Below, piece after piece: positions 52,328-62,149 of a stretch of 64,000 bases of DNA. The stretch is taken from the NCBI RefSeq assembly GCF_000423405.1, contig NZ_KE384013.1, forward strand, positions 245,705 to 309,704, written 5' to 3'. Numbering within the stretch: the first letter of the stretch is position 1; the number at the start of each line of letters is the position of its first letter. The notes beneath the pieces are model-generated. The model worked only from the letters and a program-made list of their open reading frames with translations, did no database searches and had not been told where the DNA came from. The translations under genes were made by a program, and so were the position numbers. The stretch is from Mesonia mobilis DSM 19841. Lineage in GTDB: Bacteria > Bacteroidota > Bacteroidia > Flavobacteriales > Flavobacteriaceae.

Positions 52328-53584
52328 TCACATTCCTGTTCTAATCGCTTCTACAGGATCTAGTTTCGAAGCAGAGATAGCCGGAATAATGCCAGAAATG
52401 AGCCCTATTGCTCCCGATACAGAAATACCGATCATAATATTGGTGAAGGATAAGACGAATTGAAAATCACCGGTAAATTGAGAGAGAATAAGAGTGATGA
52501 TCCAAACTAAAAAAATACCTATAAGCCCACCAAAAATGGAGAGAATTACCGCTTCAAATAAAAATTGAAGTAAAATAAATTTATTCTTCGCTCCCAACGA
52601 TTTTTGTATCCCGATAAGGTTGGTTCGTTCTTTTACACTTACAAACATAATATTAGCAATTCCAAAACCACCAACAAGTAGGGAGAAACCACTAATTATA
52701 AGTCCGAACAAATTCATTTGTCCGGTAATGTTATCGATAAAATCGGTTAAACCTTTGAGCTGATTTACAAAAAAGTTGTTTACTTGATCGGGTTTTAAAC
52801 CGCGATATAAACGTAAGCTTTGTTCAACTTGGGCGATGTAAGCTGCGTGATCTACATCGTCTTCCGGTTTGAGAATGATCTGCGGAAAAGTTTGCTTGTT
52901 ATTATCGCCATAAATTCTTCGGGTAACATTCACCGGTAAAAATATAGCGCCGTCTTTCGATTGACTGAACATACTATTTCCTTCTTTTTCAAGAACGCCG
53001 ATCACCGCAAATTTTCTTCCGTATAAACGAACTTTGTTACCCATCGCGGCTTCAGGATTTCCGAAAAGATTTTCAGCAACTTCATTTCCTAACACCACAA
53101 CCGGAGCGCCACTATTCGATTCAGCTTCATTAAAAAATCGTCCTTCTTGTAACTGTAAAGCTTCAATAAAATAATATTCACTGGTTACTGCGCCAATCTC
53201 TACACCTTGTACTTGTTTGCCGCCATAGGTTACCGGTTCAGATTTTACATTTAGCGTGTAAGTGGCTGCGGCGGTTTGAGGTAAACTTCTTTTTAGATGT
53301 TGGTATTCATCATAACTTACATCGGGAAATTGCTCTCTTTTCCACTGCGGAATATCGGTTGGTGAAAACGAAAATCGCATAACGATCATCGTACTGGTAT
53401 CTAACGAACTTAAACTGCCTTCGATTTCTTTTTTTAGAGAATCTACCGCCGCCAGAATAGCGATAATAGAAAATATACCAATGGTAACTCCTAAGAGCGA
53501 TAAGAAAGTTCGCAACTTATTGTTCTTTAATGCGTTTATCGCAAAAAACAAACTTTCTTTAAGAATTCTCAAGTAAATTAGCAT
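52328..53584 (-). CDS. MacB/FtsX-type ABC transporter permease
   Basis: A 418-residue permease with one N-terminal membrane helix, a periplasmic MacB core domain (about residues 45-285) and three C-terminal helices of the FtsX domain (about 290-415). The start ALNALKNNKLRTFLSLLGV-like pattern (ALKNNKLRTFLSLLGVTIGIFSI) and the end PAISASKLDPVEAIR are family hallmarks. It has no ATPase domain and no ATPase gene next to it. MacB relatives drive efflux or lipoprotein handling by mechanotransmission; the substrate is unknown. Confidence 0.92.
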   Translation of the reverse strand: MLIYLRILKESLFFAINALKNNKLRTFLSLLGVTIGIFSIIAILAAVDSLKKEIEGSLSSLDTSTMIVMRFSFSPTDIPQWKREQFPDVSYDEYQHLKRSLPQTAAATYTLNVKSEPVTYGGKQVQGVEIGAVTSEYYFIEALQLQEGRFFNEAESNSGAPVVVLGNEVAENLFGNPEAAMGNKVRLYGRKFAVIGVLEKEGNSMFSQSKDGAIFLPVNVTRRIYGDNNKQTFPQIILKPEDDVDHAAYIAQVEQSLRLYRGLKPDQVNNFFVNQLKGLTDFIDNITGQMNLFGLIISGFSLLVGGFGIANIMFVSVKERTNLIGIQKSLGAKNKFILLQFLFEAVILSIFGGLIGIFLVWIITLILSQFTGDFQFVLSFTNIMIGISVSGAIGLISGIIPAISASKLDPVEAIRTGM

Positions 53585-53732
53585 AGGTGTTTGCTCGTCA
53601 ATTTATAATGCCGCTTAAAGATAGGACGTTTAGTTGTTTTTTTTGTTACAACTTTTGCTGAAAAATGAGGAATTAGGCTAGCTTTTTTTGGCATAAAAAT
53701 ATTACTTTCGCACTTTTAAACAACACAGCAAC

Positions 53733-55265
53733 ATGAGCGATATTAAAACTGCAAAATCAGCATTAATTTCTGTATTCCATAAAGATGGTTTAGAGCCAAT
53801 TGTAAAGAAATTGGATGAACTTGGAGTAACTATTTATTCTACCGGTGGTACCGAAACTTTTATTAAAGATTTAGGAATAAATGTAGTTCCTGTAGAAGAT
53901 GTAACTTATTATCCTTCAATTTTAGGCGGAAGAGTAAAAACCCTTCATCCAAAAGTTTTTGGAGGGATCTTAAATCGTCAAGATCACGAAGGTGATGTGG
54001 CAGAAATGGAGCAGTATGAAATTCCGCAGTTAGATATCGTGATTGTAGATTTATATCCGTTTGAAAAAACCGTAGCTTCTGGAGCTTCAGAACAAGATAT
54101 TATCGAGAAAATAGATATTGGAGGTATTTCTTTAATTCGTGCAGCAGCAAAGAATTTTAAAGACGTACTTTGTGTTTCTTCGATGAATGATTATGATGAA
54201 TTTTTACAAGTAATCACAGAAGGCGAAGGGAAAACCAGCTTAAAAGATAGAAAGCGTTTTGCTGCAAAATCTTTCAATATTTCTTCTCACTACGATACAG
54301 CGATCTTCAACTATTTTAATGCAGAAAATGAAGAAGTTGTTTACAAGGCAAGTATCACTGAAGGTAAAAAATTACGTTACGGAGAAAACCCTCACCAAGA
54401 AGGGTTTTTCTTTGGAGATTTTGATGCGATGTTCGATAAACTTCACGGTAAAGAGCTTTCGTATAACAACTTATTAGATGTAGATGCTGCTGTAAATTTA
54501 ATGAATGAGTTTAAAGGTGAAGCACCGACATTTGCTATTTTAAAACATAACAATGCTTGTGGTTTAGCGCAACGTGAAACTTTACACCAAGCTTACGTAG
54601 ATGCTCTAGCAGGAGATCCTGTTTCTGCTTTCGGCGGAATTTTAATTAGCAATACTACTATCGATGCTTCAACCGCAGAAGAAATTCATAAATTGTTTTG
54701 TGAAGTAGTGATCGCTCCGGCTTTCGATGCCGATGCGTTAGAAATCTTAAAAGGAAAGAAAAACAGAATTCTTCTTATTCAGAAAGAAACCGAGCAGCCA
54801 AACAAAACCGTAAGAACTTGTTTAAACGGAGTTTTAGTTCAAGATAAAGATGCTAAAACAGATGCTGCAGAAGATTTAAAAGAAGTAACTTCAGAAAAAC
54901 CTTCAGCATCGCAAATTGAAGATCTATTATTTGCATCAAAAATCTGTAAGCATACCAAATCGAATACGATTGTTCTGGCTAAAGGAAAACAACTTTGCGC
55001 TAGCGGAACCGGGCAAACCTCTCGTGTAGATGCGTTGCGTCAAGCGATTGAAAAAGCAAAATCTTTCGATTTCGATCTAGAAGGAGCGGTTATGGCAAGT
55101 GATGCTTTTTTCCCTTTTCCAGACTGTGTAGAGATCGCAGACAATGCAGGTATTAAATCGGTGATTCAACCGGGAGGTTCTATAAAAGATGAATTAAGTA
55201 TAGATTATTGCAATAAAAACAATATTTCTATGGTTATGACAGGAACGCGTCATTTTAAGCATTAA
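53733..55265 (+). CDS. purH: Bifunctional AICAR transformylase / IMP cyclohydrolase
   Basis: A 510-residue enzyme carrying out the last two steps to IMP. The N-terminal cyclohydrolase domain (about 1-190) has YSTGGTETFIKDLG and ILGGRVKTLHPKVFGGIL. The transformylase domain shows KLRYGENPHQEG, ILKHNNACGLA, and toward the C-terminus SDAFFPFPDCVEIADNAGI followed by IKSVIQPGGSIKD. Length fits. It lies 42 bp before mreB on the same strand, so readthrough into the shape genes is plausible. Confidence 0.97.
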   Translation: MSDIKTAKSALISVFHKDGLEPIVKKLDELGVTIYSTGGTETFIKDLGINVVPVEDVTYYPSILGGRVKTLHPKVFGGILNRQDHEGDVAEMEQYEIPQLDIVIVDLYPFEKTVASGASEQDIIEKIDIGGISLIRAAAKNFKDVLCVSSMNDYDEFLQVITEGEGKTSLKDRKRFAAKSFNISSHYDTAIFNYFNAENEEVVYKASITEGKKLRYGENPHQEGFFFGDFDAMFDKLHGKELSYNNLLDVDAAVNLMNEFKGEAPTFAILKHNNACGLAQRETLHQAYVDALAGDPVSAFGGILISNTTIDASTAEEIHKLFCEVVIAPAFDADALEILKGKKNRILLIQKETEQPNKTVRTCLNGVLVQDKDAKTDAAEDLKEVTSEKPSASQIEDLLFASKICKHTKSNTIVLAKGKQLCASGTGQTSRVDALRQAIEKAKSFDFDLEGAVMASDAFFPFPDCVEIADNAGIKSVIQPGGSIKDELSIDYCNKNNISMVMTGTRHFKH

Positions 55266-55307
55266 TTTTTATACTTTTATATACGCTTATAAGCTTTAAA
55301 ATATTAT

Positions 55308-56336
55308 ATGGGATTTTTTGATTTTTTAACGGAAGAGATTGCGATAGATTTAGGGACGGCCAATACGTTAGTGATTCATAATGATAAGGTGGTTGTCGAT
55401 AGTCCGTCGATTGTAGCAAGAGACCGAGTATCTGGTAAAATTATTGCCGCTGGTAAAGAGGCTGCCATGATGCAAGGAAAAACCCATGAAAATATAAAAA
55501 CCATACGCCCGCTTAAAGACGGAGTAATTGCAGATTTTGATGCCAGTGAGCAAATGCTTACACGTTTTATTAAAGACATACCGGCATTAAAAAAGAAAGT
55601 GTTTACTCCGGCTTTAAGAATGGTTATTTGTATTCCTTCAGGAATTACAGAAGTAGAAATGCGTGCGGTAAAAGAAAGTGCCGAGCGTGTGAATGGTAAA
55701 GAAGTTTATCTTATTCACGAACCGATGGCCGCAGCTATTGGTATTGGCGTAGATATTATGCAGCCAAAAGGGAACATGATCGTCGATATAGGTGGTGGTA
55801 CGACCGAAATTGCTGTAATTGCTTTAGGCGGTATTGTTTGTGATAAATCAGTAAAGATCGCCGGTGATGTATTTACCAACGATATTGTTTATTACATGCG
55901 TACGCAACACAACCTTTATGTAGGTGAACGTACTGCAGAAAAAATTAAAATTCAGATAGGAGCCGCAACAGAAGATCTAGAAGTTCCGCCGGAAGATATG
56001 AGCGTTCAAGGGCGAGATTTGTTAACCGGAAAACCAAAACAAGTTGAAATTTCGTATCGAGAAATTGCCAAAGCTTTAGATAAATCGATCTTGCGTATTG
56101 AAGATGCGGTGATGGAAACTTTATCGCAGACTCCTCCAGAATTAGCAGCAGATATTTATAACACCGGAGTGTATTTAGCCGGTGGTGGTTCTATGCTTAG
56201 AGGTTTAGATAAGCGTTTATCTCAAAAAACAGAATTACCGGTTTATATTGCTGAAGACCCTTTGCGAGCGGTTGTAAGAGGTACAGGGATTACCTTAAAA
56301 AATATTGGTAAATTTAAAAGTGTACTTATCAAGTAG
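55308..56336 (+). CDS. mreB: Rod shape-determining protein MreB
   Basis: A 342-residue bacterial actin that organises wall synthesis along the cell cylinder. The phosphate-1 motif is AIDLGTANTLV, phosphate-2 is VDIGGGTTEIAVIALGG, and the adenosine motif is YLAGGGSMLRGL. It is the first gene of mreB-mreC-mreD-mrdA-rodA on the plus strand, with 14 bp to mreC. Confidence 0.97.
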   Translation: MGFFDFLTEEIAIDLGTANTLVIHNDKVVVDSPSIVARDRVSGKIIAAGKEAAMMQGKTHENIKTIRPLKDGVIADFDASEQMLTRFIKDIPALKKKVFTPALRMVICIPSGITEVEMRAVKESAERVNGKEVYLIHEPMAAAIGIGVDIMQPKGNMIVDIGGGTTEIAVIALGGIVCDKSVKIAGDVFTNDIVYYMRTQHNLYVGERTAEKIKIQIGAATEDLEVPPEDMSVQGRDLLTGKPKQVEISYREIAKALDKSILRIEDAVMETLSQTPPELAADIYNTGVYLAGGGSMLRGLDKRLSQKTELPVYIAEDPLRAVVRGTGITLKNIGKFKSVLIK

Positions 56337-56350
56337 AAGAAGCTTAGTTT

Positions 56351-57175
56351 ATGCAGCAAATCATCAATTTTCTTATAAAGTATAAGAATACCTTATTATT
56401 TCTGCTATTACTTTTTATCTCGCTTGTATTTACGGTTCAATCTCATTCTTATCACAAAAGCAAATTTATAAATTCTGCAAACTCTTTAACGGGCGGTGTT
56501 TATAATTGGGCAAATGATATAGATGAATATTTTAATCTTAAAGAATATAACGATCGTTTAGTTGAAGAAAATAAATACCTGCGTTCTCGGTTAGGAGAAT
56601 TAAATGCGAAAAATTTAGATACCATTTATCAAGACACTTCAAGTTTCGATAACCCTTATCAATTTACTTCAGCAAAAGTTATTCGAAATCAATTTTCTAA
56701 TATCGATAACTATATTTTAGTCGATAAAGGTGAAAAAGATAGCATTCATAGTGATTTAGGTGTAATTACCAGTAGAGGTATCGTTGGTATTGTTGAAGAA
56801 AGTAGCCGTAATTTTTCACGGGTGATTTCTATTTTAAATACCAATTCTTCTATTTCGGTTCAGCTTAAAAACACTAATCACTTCGGAAGTTTATTGTGGA
56901 ATGGTAAAAACCCGAATATCGTTCAATTAGAAGAAGTACCACGTTTAGCTCCGGTAAAAAAAGGAGATACCATTACGACCGATGGCCGTTCCTATATTTT
57001 TCCAAAAGGTATTCCTGTTGGGGTCGTCGATAATTTTGAACTCGATGTAAATCAAAGTTATTACAAAATAAATGTGCGTTTGTTTAATGATATGACAAAT
57101 GTGGGTTACGTTTATATTATCGACAATCAAAACTTAGAAGAATTACAATCGTTAGAAACAGAGAATAATGAATAA
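56351..57175 (+). CDS. mreC: Rod shape-determining protein MreC
   Basis: A 274-residue bitopic protein. One membrane helix (about residues 14-28) is followed by a coiled coil (NDRLVEENKYLRSRLGELN) and the beta-barrel pair with VDKGEKDSIHSDLGVITSRGIVGIVEE and RLAPVKKGDTITTDGRSYIFPKGIPVG. MreC links MreB to the penicillin-binding protein. It overlaps mreD by 8 bases. Confidence 0.95.
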   Translation: MQQIINFLIKYKNTLLFLLLLFISLVFTVQSHSYHKSKFINSANSLTGGVYNWANDIDEYFNLKEYNDRLVEENKYLRSRLGELNAKNLDTIYQDTSSFDNPYQFTSAKVIRNQFSNIDNYILVDKGEKDSIHSDLGVITSRGIVGIVEESSRNFSRVISILNTNSSISVQLKNTNHFGSLLWNGKNPNIVQLEEVPRLAPVKKGDTITTDGRSYIFPKGIPVGVVDNFELDVNQSYYKINVRLFNDMTNVGYVYIIDNQNLEELQSLETENNE

Positions 57176-57674
57176 GCTGGTAACCACAAATATCACTCGG
57201 TTTATTCTTTTGGTATTGTTGCAGGTACTCATTTTGAGTAATATCAATTTTTTAGGATTTATCAATCCTTATTTATATGTGTTTTTTATTTTACTCTTAC
57301 CTCTAAATTTAGACCATTGGAAGGTTTTAATTTATTCTTTTCTTATTGGTATTGTTATTGATGTTTTTCAGGACAGCGGCGGTATAAATGCTGCAGCAAG
57401 CTTAGTGGCGGCCTACTTTAGGCCCAATATATTAAAGTTTGCGTTCGGAGTAAGTTACGAGTTTCAGACCATTAAGTTTTACCAAACACCTTTTACACAG
57501 CGGTTAACTTATATTTTGTTGATAGTTTTTATTCATCATTTCGTGCTTTTTTCATTCGCATACTTTAACTTTACTTATAGCTTAGAAATTTTGAAGAACA
57601 CCTTGTTCTCTGGCATTTTTACCGTACTGTTAATAGTAATTTCAATGATTTTATTTAGAAAGAGATATCGATGA
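57168..57674 (+). CDS. mreD: Rod shape-determining protein MreD
   Basis: A 168-residue membrane protein with about five hydrophobic segments. Sequence conservation in this family is low; the identification rests on length, the motif FQDSGGINAAASLVAAYFRP (about 65-85) typical of Bacteroidota MreD, and its place between mreC (8-base overlap) and mrdA (4-base overlap). Confidence 0.92.
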   Translation: MNKLVTTNITRFILLVLLQVLILSNINFLGFINPYLYVFFILLLPLNLDHWKVLIYSFLIGIVIDVFQDSGGINAAASLVAAYFRPNILKFAFGVSYEFQTIKFYQTPFTQRLTYILLIVFIHHFVLFSFAYFNFTYSLEILKNTLFSGIFTVLLIVISMILFRKRYR

Positions 57675-59533
57675 GAAGATTACTTCCTTTTATTTTAATT
57701 GTACTTACGGGCTTTGTTTTTTTAGGCCGCTTATTCTATATGCAAATTGTAGATGAATCTTCCGCAATTTTATCACAGAACAATGCAATAAAAATTGAGT
57801 ACGATTATCCGCAACGTGGGTATATTTTTGATAGAAATGGAGAACTTCTCGTTTCTAACCAACCTTCTTACGATGTGATGGCGATCCCGAGAGAAGTAGA
57901 ACGTTTTGATACGTTAGAGCTTTCAACACTATTAAATATAACTCCCGAGCGATTAGGAAAACGTTTAGATAAAGCGAAAATTTATTCCCCACGATTACCC
58001 TCTGTAATTGTGCCGCAGCTTACCAAAGAAGAATACGCTTACTTTCAGGAAAAACTAAGAAAATATAAAGGTTTTTATATTCAAAAAAGATCTTCCAGAG
58101 ACTATCAAATCGATTACGGCGCTAATTTTTTAGGCTATATTTCTGAAGCTAATACTGCAGAAATTAATAACAATTCTTATTATCAAGCCGGAGATTTAAT
58201 CGGTCGTCAAGGTGTCGAAAAACAATATGAAGAAATTCTTCGCGGTACCAAAGGTGTAAAATACATTCAAAAAGACCGTTTCAACAGAGAAATTGGTTCT
58301 TATAAAGAAGGAGTTTACGATACTTTACCGGTAAAAGGAAAAGACATCACGCTCACTATCGATGCTGAATTACAAGCATACGGAGAAAAACTTATGAAGA
58401 ATAAGCGTGGTGGTATTGTTGCTATCGAACCTCAAACCGGAGAAATTTTGAGTTTGGTAAGCGCGCCAAGCTACGATCCCGATCTTTTAGTAGGAAGAAA
58501 GCGGAGTAAAAACTTTAATAAACTTTGGTACGATACGATTGCTAAACCGCTTTACGACCGTAGTTTGCAAGCTATGTATCCGCCGGGATCACCATTTAAA
58601 ACAATGACGGCTTTAATTGCATTACAAGAAAATGTAATTGGTACAAAAGAACGTATCGACTGTCATCACGGGTTCTCTTACGGGCGAGCTTCGAGAATGA
58701 AATGCCATAGTCATCCTTCACCTTTAAGTATGTCTCCGGCAATTGCGCATTCTTGTAATGCTTACTTCGGAAAAGTTTACCGCAGAATTATAGAAAAATT
58801 CGATTCGCCTCAAGCCGGGATGGACGCTTGGCACGATCATTTGGCAAGTTTTGGTTTAGGAGATTTTTTAGGAAACGATTTACCGGTAGGTCAACCCGGA
58901 AGAATCCCCGATGCAGAATATTATAATAAATGGTATCCAGATAATCGTTGGCAAGCCACCTATACTTTATCTAACGGAATTGGTCAAGGAGAAGTAGCGA
59001 CCACGCCAATTCAATTAGCAAATATGACGGCGACGATTGCCAATAGAGGTTGGTATTATACGCCTCATATTTTAAAGAAGATTGATGAAGAGCCAATTCA
59101 GAATAAAAAATATACGACTAAAAATATCACCACCATCGATCCTGAAAATTTCGAACCCATAATTGAAGGAATGTTTGGTGTTTACGAATACGGTACGGCG
59201 CAATTCGCTCAAATTCCCGGAGTAGAAATCTGCGGAAAAACAGGAACTGCTGAAAATTACACGAAAATCAATGGGGAAAGAACACAACTCACCGATCACT
59301 CGATCTTTGTAGCTTTCGCTCCTAAAGATGACCCGAAGATTGCTCTAGCTGTTTTTGTTGAAAATGGTTATTGGGGCGCACGTTACGGCGGAAGAATTGC
59401 CAGTTTAATGATTGAAAAATATTTAAAAGATGAAATTACCCGAACAGATTTAGAAAGTTGGGTAATGTCTCATAGCCTAGAAGAAGAATATGAAAAACCC
59501 TACAGTGGCGAACCTTTTAAAATCAATCAGTAA
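57671..59533 (+). CDS. mrdA: Penicillin-binding protein 2
   Basis: A 620-residue class B transpeptidase for cell elongation. One N-terminal membrane helix is followed by the dimerisation domain (QRGYIFDRNGELLVSNQPSYDV). The catalytic serine is in PPGSPFKTMTA (SxxK near residue 307), the SxN motif is SCN in IAHSCNAYFGK (near 361), and KTG appears in CGKTGTAEN (near 522). It pairs with RodA, encoded directly after it with no gap. Confidence 0.96.
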   Translation: MRRLLPFILIVLTGFVFLGRLFYMQIVDESSAILSQNNAIKIEYDYPQRGYIFDRNGELLVSNQPSYDVMAIPREVERFDTLELSTLLNITPERLGKRLDKAKIYSPRLPSVIVPQLTKEEYAYFQEKLRKYKGFYIQKRSSRDYQIDYGANFLGYISEANTAEINNNSYYQAGDLIGRQGVEKQYEEILRGTKGVKYIQKDRFNREIGSYKEGVYDTLPVKGKDITLTIDAELQAYGEKLMKNKRGGIVAIEPQTGEILSLVSAPSYDPDLLVGRKRSKNFNKLWYDTIAKPLYDRSLQAMYPPGSPFKTMTALIALQENVIGTKERIDCHHGFSYGRASRMKCHSHPSPLSMSPAIAHSCNAYFGKVYRRIIEKFDSPQAGMDAWHDHLASFGLGDFLGNDLPVGQPGRIPDAEYYNKWYPDNRWQATYTLSNGIGQGEVATTPIQLANMTATIANRGWYYTPHILKKIDEEPIQNKKYTTKNITTIDPENFEPIIEGMFGVYEYGTAQFAQIPGVEICGKTGTAENYTKINGERTQLTDHSIFVAFAPKDDPKIALAVFVENGYWGARYGGRIASLMIEKYLKDEITRTDLESWVMSHSLEEEYEKPYSGEPFKINQ

Positions 59534-60787
59534 ATGAATAAAAGCACCGGCTTCGATTGGATTTCTATTATATTGTTTTTACTATTAGTCGCTTTTGGAT
59601 GGGTAAATATTTATTCTGCATCTCTAAACGATAGTGCGCAAGGCTTTTTTGATTTAAGTCAGACTTATGGTCGTCAAGGCTTGTTTATTGGCTTAAGTAT
59701 AGTGCTCATTATTTTTATTCTTTCGGTAGAAGCTAAGTTTTACGAACGTTTTTCTAGTGTGATTTATCTGGCTTCTTTGCTTTCCCTTTTAGGCTTATTT
59801 GTATTTGGCAAAACCATTTCCGGAGCCACTTCTTGGTATGCATTTGGAGGTTTTAGTATTCAGCCTTCAGAATTTGTAAAAGCTGCAACTGCATTGGCTT
59901 TGGCAAAATATTTAAGTGATATTCAAACCAATATCAATTCATTTAAGCATCAACTAGGAGCTTTTTTAATCATCGTTTTACCTGCAATACTTATTGTTTT
60001 ACAACCTGATGCTGGTAGTGCTTTAGTGCATGCAGCTTTCTTTTTTCCACTATATCGTGAGGGTCTTTCAGGTGGTTATTTGTTGGTAGGGCTTTCAAGT
60101 ATATCCTTATTTGTGTTTACCTTATTATTCGGGGCAATTTGGGTAAGTGTTGGTGTGGTGCTTTTAGCTTTGGCGATTTTATTTTTGAATAGAAAAAAGA
60201 AGAAGAAACACATCGGTCGGTATGTGGCGATCTCTGCTGTATCGATACTCTTTGCGTTTTCGGTTAATTATATTTTTTATAATTTATTTGAACAACATCA
60301 ACGCGATCGTTTCAATATTGTTTTAGGTAAAGAAGTCGATAGTAAAGGGATTGGTTATAACACCAATCAAAGTGAAATTGCCATTGGTAGCGGTGGCTGG
60401 ACTGGTAAAGGTTGGACGCAAGGAACACAAACTAAAGGTAATTTTGTGCCCGAGCAGCATACCGATTATATTTTTAGTACTGTTGGCGAAGAATGGGGTT
60501 TTGCAGGAACCGCAACGGTAGTTTTGTTATTTATCACCTTACTTATGCGTCTTATTTTCTTGGCAGAACGTCAAAAATCGAAATTTAGTCGGGTGTACGG
60601 TTATAGCGTCGTTGGTATTTTGTTTATTCACTTTTTTGTCAATATCGGGATGGTGATCGGTATTTTTCCGACGGTAGGGATTCCGCTTCCTTTCTTTAGT
60701 TATGGCGGTTCAGGGCTTTGGGGATTCACTATTTTGCTTTTTATTTTCATAAAATTAGACTCCAATAGAAAAGCGACTTACTATTAA
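59534..60787 (+). CDS. rodA: Peptidoglycan glycosyltransferase RodA (SEDS family)
   Basis: A 417-residue membrane protein with about ten hydrophobic segments that polymerises glycan strands together with PBP2. The SEDS hallmarks are present: GATSWYAFGGFSIQPSEFVK, then PDAGSALVHAAFFF, the extracellular NFVPEQHTDYIFSTVGEEWGF and FPTVGIPLPFFSYGGSG. It starts one base after the mrdA stop codon and closes the rod-shape operon; a basic loop KKKKKHIG lies in the middle. Confidence 0.96.
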   Translation: MNKSTGFDWISIILFLLLVAFGWVNIYSASLNDSAQGFFDLSQTYGRQGLFIGLSIVLIIFILSVEAKFYERFSSVIYLASLLSLLGLFVFGKTISGATSWYAFGGFSIQPSEFVKAATALALAKYLSDIQTNINSFKHQLGAFLIIVLPAILIVLQPDAGSALVHAAFFFPLYREGLSGGYLLVGLSSISLFVFTLLFGAIWVSVGVVLLALAILFLNRKKKKKHIGRYVAISAVSILFAFSVNYIFYNLFEQHQRDRFNIVLGKEVDSKGIGYNTNQSEIAIGSGGWTGKGWTQGTQTKGNFVPEQHTDYIFSTVGEEWGFAGTATVVLLFITLLMRLIFLAERQKSKFSRVYGYSVVGILFIHFFVNIGMVIGIFPTVGIPLPFFSYGGSGLWGFTILLFIFIKLDSNRKATYY

Positions 60788-60856
60788 GCGCTTTAACTTT
60801 TTTGTTGAATTTTTTCTACAAGAAGTTCTTACCTTTAAAACTTCAGAAAAACTACT

Positions 60857-62146
60857 ATGAGTCACGTTGTCATTATCGGAAACGGAATTGCAGGGATTAC
60901 TGCTGCACGACATATTCGAAAGTTTTCTGATAAGAAGATCACTGTTATTTCTGCTGAAACAGAATACTTTTTCTCGCGAACAGCCTTGATGTATGTTTTT
61001 ATGGGACATATGAAGTTGGAACATACACAACCTTATGAAAACTGGTTTTGGGAAAAAAATAGAATTGAGTTAAAGCAAGCTTATATAGATGAGGTTGACT
61101 TTAAAAATAAAGCACTTTTTTCTGTGGAAGGAGAAGAAATCACTTACGATCAACTTATTCTAGCAACCGGTTCCGTAACTAATTTTCGTGGTTGGAAAGG
61201 GCAAGAGTTGAAAGGAGTTCAGGGATTGGTAAGCAAACAAGATTTAGAGTTGCTCGAAGAAAATTCTGCTAACTTAACACACGCTGTGATCGTTGGCGGA
61301 GGTTTAATTGGTGTTGAATTGGCAGAAATGCTTCATACCAGAAATATCGAAGTCACGATGTTGGTACGAGAAAATCATTTCTGGGGAAGTGTGTTGCCTG
61401 CGGAAGAAGGAAAACTGATTAGTGATCACATTCAGCAACACGGAATTAATTTGTTGTTTGAAACGGAATTAGATGAAATTATTCCTGATGAAAATAAGCA
61501 CGTAAAAGCAATAACGACTAAAGATAGAAAGCAAATCGATTGTCAGTTGGTCGGGGTTGCCACCGGTGTAAAACCCAATATCTCTTTTCTGAAAAATACC
61601 GAATTAGAAACAGAAATAGGAATTTTAGTAAATCGAAATCTTGAAACCAATATTCCTGATGTTTATGCTATCGGTGATTGCGCGCAACAGCGAGAAGCGA
61701 TCGGCAATCGAAAATCGGTGGAAGCCGTTTGGTATACCGGAAGAATGATGGGAGAAGCCGTAGCGCAAACGATCTGCGGGAATCCTGCCGCTTACAACCC
61801 GGGAAATTGGTTCAATTCGGCGAAATTTTTCGATATCGAATACCAAACTTATGGTTGGGTTTTTCCGAAGAAAAAAGAAGGAGTTACCGATTTTTACTGG
61901 GAAGATAAAAAAAATCAACGAGCGCTTCATTTTCAATATAAAACCAATTCAAAAGAATTTTTAGGGATCAACGCTTTTGGGATTCGCTTGCGACACGAAG
62001 TGGTTGATACTTGGTTAACAGAAAAGATCTCGATCGAAAATGTGATTCAGCAATTACCAAAAGCTAATTTTGATAAAGAATTTTCTAAGAAATTCTCCAA
62101 GCAAGTACAAAAATCTTTTCAGCAATCGCAATTACAAAAGGCTTAG
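60857..62146 (+). CDS. FAD/NAD(P)-dependent oxidoreductase
   Basis: A 429-residue pyridine-nucleotide disulfide-type flavoprotein. FAD binding: VVIIGNGIAGITAARHI at the start and PDVYAIGDCAQQ near residue 275. NAD(P)H binding: HAVIVGGGLIGVELAEML (about 141-158). No redox-active CxxxxC pair is visible, so it resembles rubredoxin or ferredoxin reductases and nitrite reductase-like NADH modules. The C-terminal ~110 residues are an extra domain. It lies 3 bp before an iron-sulfur membrane protein gene, so it may feed electrons to that protein (inference). Confidence 0.88.
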   Translation: MSHVVIIGNGIAGITAARHIRKFSDKKITVISAETEYFFSRTALMYVFMGHMKLEHTQPYENWFWEKNRIELKQAYIDEVDFKNKALFSVEGEEITYDQLILATGSVTNFRGWKGQELKGVQGLVSKQDLELLEENSANLTHAVIVGGGLIGVELAEMLHTRNIEVTMLVRENHFWGSVLPAEEGKLISDHIQQHGINLLFETELDEIIPDENKHVKAITTKDRKQIDCQLVGVATGVKPNISFLKNTELETEIGILVNRNLETNIPDVYAIGDCAQQREAIGNRKSVEAVWYTGRMMGEAVAQTICGNPAAYNPGNWFNSAKFFDIEYQTYGWVFPKKKEGVTDFYWEDKKNQRALHFQYKTNSKEFLGINAFGIRLRHEVVDTWLTEKISIENVIQQLPKANFDKEFSKKFSKQVQKSFQQSQLQKA

Positions 62147-62149
62147 TTT